Shown here: in pieces, positions 13,918-17,566 of the stretch | Layout of the letters: every line of letters begins with the position of its first letter | Numbering within the stretch: position 1 is the stretch's first letter | Assembly (NCBI GenBank): GCA_964346395.1 | Contig: CAYFUT010000055.1 | Coordinates: 1 to 17,566, forward strand | Reading direction: 5' to 3' | Length of the DNA stretch: 17,566 nt | Source of the DNA: CAYFUT01 sp964346395 | Lineage (GTDB): Bacteria; Bacillota; Halanaerobiia; Halobacteroidales; Halobacteroidaceae | Position numbers and translations under genes: made by a program | Notes under the pieces: generated by a model | Told to the model about the DNA's origin: nothing | The model's input: only the letters and a program-made list of their open reading frames with translations | Database searches by the model: none

Positions 13918-14008
13918 TTGTTTGGGGAATTATATTTGCCTGGGGTTGGAGATAACTTTTTTGAATTTGACTTTATGGTTAACTTAATCTTAACCTCAGC
14001 CTCAAGCT

Positions 14009-14030
14009 AAGTCGCCGTTAGGCGACTTTT
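14009..14030 (+). terminator. Short terminator-like hairpin
   Basis: AAGTCGCC (14009-14016) and GGCGACTT (14021-14028) form a perfect 8-bp stem with loop GTTA, then TTC. The T-tract is short. It sits immediately before, and in frame with, the GGDEF remnant. Confidence 0.5.
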
Positions 14031-14146
14031 CTATTAGTATTAGTGGAGGAATTAGTGTTTATTCGGAGGACAGCAGGCAGCTAGAAGAGTTAATTAAAAA
14101 GTCAGATTATGCTATGTATAAGGCTAAAAAAGGGAGAGTTTGTTAA
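14030..14146 (+). pseudogene. C-terminal remnant of a GGDEF (diguanylate cyclase) domain
   Basis: The frame ending at TAA 14144-14146 reads S-I-S-I-S-G-G-I-S-V-Y-S-E-D, then L-E-E-L-I-K-K-S-D-Y-A-M-Y-K-A-K-K-G-R. This is the last strand and helix of GGDEF domains (T-x-S-x-G-I-A... then L-L-x-x-A-D-x-A-L-Y-x-A-K). The catalytic GGDEF loop and everything before it are absent, with the gldA terminator region in their place, and no start codon serves the fragment. It is a dead 3' end left by a deletion or insertion. Confidence 0.65.
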
Positions 14147-14709
14147 AAAGTTTTTAAAAGATTTGACTTCTATAAAAACTTTTGTTTTCAATCTCCTATC
14201 CAATTTTGTAAGGATTAAACTTAGTTTAAATATTAATAATTTAAAATATTGAATAGAAGAAATATTTAAAATTATCTATATTTTACTAGGTCATCCCTTG
14301 AAATCAATCATTATATTTGTTATTCTATAATTGGTAATTTTATCCTGCTATCTAATCAAACTAAAGATTCAGATAATTTATTACGGAAAGTCTTGAATTT
14401 TAGACTTGTAGGGAAGTTTTCTGGAGGCATTTTAGATAAAATTAAAACAATATAACTTCTGTTTATCGGCGAAAGGAAATGTCGGCTGCTGATTTTTTGT
14501 TTAGGCTTATAAACAAAGAATCCGACAAACAAACTGTAGCAGTTAGACATTCTGGACGCCGATTTATTTGTTTTTATCTTAATTTTCTGAAAGTAATCCT
14601 TTAACTGAGGTTTGCTATAAATTGTTAGTGTTCGGCAATTAACTTTATTATATTTAGTATTCATGATTGTAATTATTCCACATCAGACTGGAAGTTAGGG
14701 TAAAAAATG
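14147..14709. other. AT-rich gap without a convincing gene
   Basis: About 560 bases. The only long frame is a 102-codon minus-strand ORF with no ribosome binding site and no recognisable family, which I do not accept as a gene. A promoter-like pair TTGAAA (14298-14303), 17 bases, TATTCT (14321-14326) has nothing obvious to drive. A plus-strand frame around 14479-14600 (A-A-D-F-L-F-R-L-I-N-K-E-S-D) faintly recalls the C-terminus of a LacI-type regulator, but is too short to call. It is probably decayed coding DNA. Confidence 0.5.
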
Positions 14710-14741
14710 TAGTAGAGACATGACATGCCATGTCTCTACTA
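14710..14741. repeat. Perfect 13-bp hairpin, GTAGAGAC...GTCTCTAC type
   Basis: TAGTAGAGACATG (14710-14722) is the exact reverse complement of CATGTCTCTACTA (14729-14741), around the loop ACATGC. The GTAGAGAC/GTCTCTAC ends resemble the dispersed palindromic repeats I know from cyanobacteria and some other phyla. There is no T-tract, so it is not a typical terminator. It may be a REP- or MITE-like element. Confidence 0.6.
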
Positions 14742-14834
14742 AGGTTTCTAATTAACTTTCAGTTTATGAACCAAAAAACTAACTAACCTAGCGCCAGGAT
14801 AGCCACCAATCCAATACCGCCCGCAAATTTCCCC

Positions 14835-14853
14835 TTCCGGCTAACAGCCGGAA
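14835..14853 (+). promoter_or_regulatory. Leader hairpin before the SpvB-like gene
   Basis: TTCCGGCT (14835-14842) pairs with AGCCGGAA (14846-14853) around a 3-base AAC loop, about 10 bases before the AGGAG ribosome binding site (14863-14867). There is no T-tract. It could influence translation or mRNA stability of the long gene; no known riboswitch consensus is visible in 14742-14877. Confidence 0.3.
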
Positions 14854-14877
14854 CAATTAGAGAGGAGCTTACTGCTA

Positions 14878-17566
14878 ATGAACACGAAAGCAAGCAGATG
14901 GTTAGTGTTTTTGCTGGCAGTAGTGTTAGTCTTTTCGTTAACTTTGGGGGTAAGTGCCCGCCACCAGAACCAAGGAAAGTCGAACAAGCATTTAGGCAGC
15001 GTTAATAAGTTTATCGGAGCTTTTAAGACAGATGTACCGATTGAAGTGCCGAAATACCACGGATTGGCGCCCGACGTTAAGTTAACTTATTCTTCACACG
15101 GTTCTAACGGTTGGCTGGGGGTCGGTTGGAGTGTAAATGCTGCGTCTTATATCCAGCGAGGGACAGAAAATAGTGGTGCGCCGAATTATGATTCTAACGA
15201 CACCTTTTATCTCGATGGGCAGAAGTTAGTTGAAGATACCTCGTTAGGCGGAACCCACGCCACCGAACACCAAAACTACCAGCGGATAGAATGGGATAGC
15301 AGCAATGACAAATGGTATATCTGGCAGAAGAACGGAATAAAATTAACCTATGTACCGATTAATAATGAAGATGGTTCCACTTTTCGCTGGGGGCTTAAGA
15401 CGGTTGAAGATACTAATGGTAATACAGTTAACTATTATTATTGGGGGGATAACAATCAAGCTTATCTAGATAGAATTGAGTATAATAATGTTAAAATTGA
15501 ATTTCATTCCGAAACCAGAAGCGATCAGGTTAATTATGCTACCGGGGTTGGCCTGGCGAAGATGGATTACAGGTTAAAAACAATTGATGTTCAGGTCAAT
15601 GGTGATCGGGCTCGGGCCTATGATTTAAGCTATAAGATGAGTAGTACAAGCCGTTCTGTATTGACCGGGGTGCAGAAGTACGGTACGGATGCTACCCTTG
15701 ATAGTAATGGAGTTATTACTGGCGGAACAGCACTGCCCCAGACTAATTATGAAGTAAGCCTAGGGGAGAAAGAACAAGATTATCATAATTTCAATATAGG
15801 AGATACCTTAGAGACTAATAGTGAATGGTCCTTAGATAACGAGTATTTAAAAGGAGATGTTAATGGAGATGGCCGAGAGGATTTAATCAGAGTTTATGAT
15901 AATGATGGAACAACAGGAGTTGTAGTTTATAAATCAACGGGAAGCGGATATATAAATTCCTGGAGTACTACTGATCTAGGAACGGGATATACGAAAGAAT
16001 ATTTTGCCGGTGATTTTAATGGGGATGGTAAAACAGATATAATTCAGTTATGGGACAACGGGGGCCGTTTAGGCGTAATAGTTCATAAATCAAATGGTAC
16101 CGGATTTGATACAACTTGGAGCACTTCTGATATAGGCTGTGGCTATACCGGCCAGTTCCGCGTTGGTGATGTTAATGGAGATGGAAAAATAGATATCATT
16201 CAGTTGTGGGAGACTGGTAATGATAATCTGGGAATAATTGTGCATGAGTCAACCGGCTCCAGTTATGATTTAGGCTGGAATTCTGAAATGAGTAGCAGCT
16301 ATACAGGTAAATTTCGAGTAGGAGATGTTAATGGGGATGGACAGGATGATATATTCCAGTTATGGGAGACTGGAAATAATAAACTTGGTATAATCGTCCA
16401 TAAGTCAACTGGAACTGGTTATGATTTAGATTGGAATAAAGAGATGAGTGCTGGGTATACAGGCCAGTTTCACATTGGCGACGCCAACGGCGACGGTAAA
16501 ACGGACCTCCTCCAACTTTGGGATTCTAGCGGGAATTTAGGAGTTAAAGTACACAGCTCAAATGGAGCTGGTTTCCAAACGACTTGGAGTAGTAGCGATA
16601 TGGGAACCGGGTATACCAATGATTATCGTGTTGCTGATATTACCGGCGACGGTAGAAGCGATATCGTGCAGTTGTGGAATAATGACGGCACGCTGTATAA
16701 GTTATCGCATTTATCAACGGGCTCGGGCTACACTTACACTGGTTCCGAATCTCTATTTAATACAACCAATTATGATCTACATTTTGCTTTAGACATAAAT
16801 GGGAATGGAAAAAAGGACTTTATTCAGGTTCATAAGCCTTATAGTTTAGACAATCCAGTCGGGGTTAGCGGATCACACAATGGATATAATATAGTTCGAG
16901 AAATTCAGGCAGTGGGAGGGAATAAGTTTTATATCCGCTTTAGAGATTCAGATGGCTACAGCAGTAAATGGGTTACTTATACTCTGGATCAAGGTACAGC
17001 AGTGGTGGATAATTCAAGTAATAGGTATTTATTTGCCGGAAATGGAGTAACAGCTAGCAAAAGCCTAGCAATTAAGTGGGGAGCCTTAAAAGGAGTTAGA
17101 GGGAATGGAAACAATATAGAATTGAAAGGTGGAGATCTTGGTCTGGAGATGGACTGGTACCCTATTACGTTAAACGGCAATAACAATTCTGCTTCTGTTC
17201 AGCATACAGGTGTTGAGCAGCATTTGGATGCTGTGCGTGGAGACGGCAATCAACTTACCTTTATATTTGAAGAGGGTGCGCAAAAATCTATTAATTTGGC
17301 TAATGTTTGGGCAACAGGTTATGCTGATTTAGAGCGTGATGCTGATGGTATGGATCGCCACTTATTCGTAATTGGTGGGGAGGATACTTCCTCTAGCGGC
17401 GATGAAAATTTAATTGCTTTTCAGTATGCTCTGGATTGGGATGATGTCGACCCTAATGCCTGGAAAGTAATTGAACTTCAGCCGCCGGGAGAAAAGCGCA
17501 TTAGACAGACGATTGGAGACGGAAGTCAAATTAATTTTGTAATAGAAGATCTATATGGAAATAATC
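14878..17566 (+). CDS. Secreted SpvB/TcdB-like protein with FG-GAP (VCBS) repeats, 3' end outside window
   Basis: An uninterrupted frame of 896 codons from the ATG at 14878 (AGGAG 10 bases upstream) runs off the right edge. Residues 1-27 are a signal peptide: N-T-K-A-S-R, a 17-residue hydrophobic core, then V-S-A, with likely cleavage after A27. Residues about 40-130 match the SpvB N-terminal domain: V-P-I-E-V-P-K-Y-H-G-L-A-P-D-V-K-L-T-Y, G-W-L-G-V-G-W-S-V, I-Q-R-G. Residues about 326-670 hold seven FG-GAP/VCBS units, each with a D-x-N-G-D-G-type calcium loop, starting at residues 326, 378, 430, 482, 534, 586 and 638. The remainder is beta-rich and unrecognised. Known relatives are Tc-toxin B components and RHS/YD-repeat proteins, which often continue into an RHS shell and a toxic C-terminus; that part is not visible. 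A structural or carbohydrate-related surface role is also possible. Confidence 0.8.
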   Translation, partial: MNTKASRWLVFLLAVVLVFSLTLGVSARHQNQGKSNKHLGSVNKFIGAFKTDVPIEVPKYHGLAPDVKLTYSSHGSNGWLGVGWSVNAASYIQRGTENSGAPNYDSNDTFYLDGQKLVEDTSLGGTHATEHQNYQRIEWDSSNDKWYIWQKNGIKLTYVPINNEDGSTFRWGLKTVEDTNGNTVNYYYWGDNNQAYLDRIEYNNVKIEFHSETRSDQVNYATGVGLAKMDYRLKTIDVQVNGDRARAYDLSYKMSSTSRSVLTGVQKYGTDATLDSNGVITGGTALPQTNYEVSLGEKEQDYHNFNIGDTLETNSEWSLDNEYLKGDVNGDGREDLIRVYDNDGTTGVVVYKSTGSGYINSWSTTDLGTGYTKEYFAGDFNGDGKTDIIQLWDNGGRLGVIVHKSNGTGFDTTWSTSDIGCGYTGQFRVGDVNGDGKIDIIQLWETGNDNLGIIVHESTGSSYDLGWNSEMSSSYTGKFRVGDVNGDGQDDIFQLWETGNNKLGIIVHKSTGTGYDLDWNKEMSAGYTGQFHIGDANGDGKTDLLQLWDSSGNLGVKVHSSNGAGFQTTWSSSDMGTGYTNDYRVADITGDGRSDIVQLWNNDGTLYKLSHLSTGSGYTYTGSESLFNTTNYDLHFALDINGNGKKDFIQVHKPYSLDNPVGVSGSHNGYNIVREIQAVGGNKFYIRFRDSDGYSSKWVTYTLDQGTAVVDNSSNRYLFAGNGVTASKSLAIKWGALKGVRGNGNNIELKGGDLGLEMDWYPITLNGNNNSASVQHTGVEQHLDAVRGDGNQLTFIFEEGAQKSINLANVWATGYADLERDADGMDRHLFVIGGEDTSSSGDENLIAFQYALDWDDVDPNAWKVIELQPPGEKRIRQTIGDGSQINFVIEDLYGNN
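15853..16944 (+). repeat. Seven in-frame 156-bp FG-GAP repeats
   Basis: The codon pair for [GAL]-D that opens the calcium loop occurs at 15853, 16009, 16165, 16321, 16477, 16633 and 16789, each exactly 156 bases (52 codons) apart. Units 2-6 share D-x-x-G-D-G, I-[IVF]-Q-L-W or close variants, and H-x-S-x-G. Units 3 and 4 are the most alike (W-E-T-G-N, L-G-I-I-V-H). Unit 7 is degenerate (D-I-N-G-N-G) and loses the pattern after about 25 residues. Confidence 0.85.

Noticed and set aside
14479..14600. Remnant of a LacI-type regulator
   Set aside because: The resemblance covers about 15 residues (D-F-L-F-R-L-I-N-K-E-S-D) with no supporting flanking motif; too weak to annotate.
14356..14664. Minus-strand ORF of 102 codons
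   Set aside because: No ribosome binding site, no recognisable family, atypical composition (many Lys, Ser, Phe) and AT-rich surroundings with no other minus-strand gene; probably chance.
14742..14877. Riboswitch in the leader of the SpvB-like gene
   Set aside because: Only one short hairpin is visible, and none of the conserved cores I know (c-di-GMP, cobalamin, glycine, SAM, purine) can be matched.
14755..14877. Hydrophobic minus-strand frame opposite the leader
   Set aside because: It is short, has no proper start, and overlaps the antisense of the signal peptide; probably a composition effect.
15853..16944. CRISPR-like or tandem DNA repeat
   Set aside because: The periodicity is at protein level within an open frame; units are diverged at DNA level and there are no short identical repeats with unique spacers.

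Overview
The window looks like chromosomal DNA of a low-GC, anaerobic, halophilic Firmicute, most likely of the Halanaerobiales (an Acetohalobium/Halobacteroides-like organism). This is inferred from the AT-rich codon use, acidic proteins, strong GGAGG-type ribosome binding sites, a corrinoid-dependent methylamine/betaine-type methyltransferase operon without pyrrolysine, glycerol dehydrogenase, and an AAA/PD-(D/E)XK protein family that is very common in such genomes. No marker here fixes the species. Every convincing gene lies on the + strand.

Bases 1-6416 are an accessory zone of small defence and toxin-antitoxin type modules, intact and decayed. In order they are: the 3' end of an McrB-like AAA+ ATPase; a SatD-family protein paired with a DUF3307 membrane protein; an N-terminally truncated nucleotidyltransferase followed by a 60-residue ORF; a short decayed second copy of the McrB-like 3' end; an intact MntA/HepT-type nucleotidyltransferase-HEPN pair; an AAA-ATPase-like/PD-(D/E)XK protein; a collapsed antitoxin-PIN toxin pair that still has a good promoter; and a SEC-C-motif gene broken by an in-frame TGA and a frameshifting deletion. 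Related GC-rich hairpin terminators built on CGGGCCAACT separate the units.

Bases 6488-12583 form one tight operon for demethylation of a quaternary amine. It encodes a URO-D (MtaA/MtbA-like) methyltransferase fused to a thioredoxin-like domain, a B12-binding corrinoid protein, a RamA-like ATP-dependent corrinoid activase with a 2Fe-2S domain, a DUF1638 protein and an MttB-family methyltransferase. The MttB homologue would move a methyl group from the substrate (glycine betaine or a related osmolyte is the natural guess) to the corrinoid protein. The URO-D protein would take it onward, and the activase would rescue oxidised Co(II). A separately expressed glycerol dehydrogenase (12766-13845) follows and ends at the best terminator in the window. 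Both units fit a diet of compatible solutes from a saline habitat.

Bases 13846-14877 hold no intact gene: terminators, the tail of a GGDEF domain, an AT-rich gap and a 13-bp perfect hairpin of a dispersed-repeat type. From 14878 to the right edge runs one long open frame (896 codons, unfinished). It encodes a secreted SpvB/TcdB-like protein with a signal peptide, an SpvB N-terminal domain and seven FG-GAP/VCBS units spaced at exactly 52 codons.
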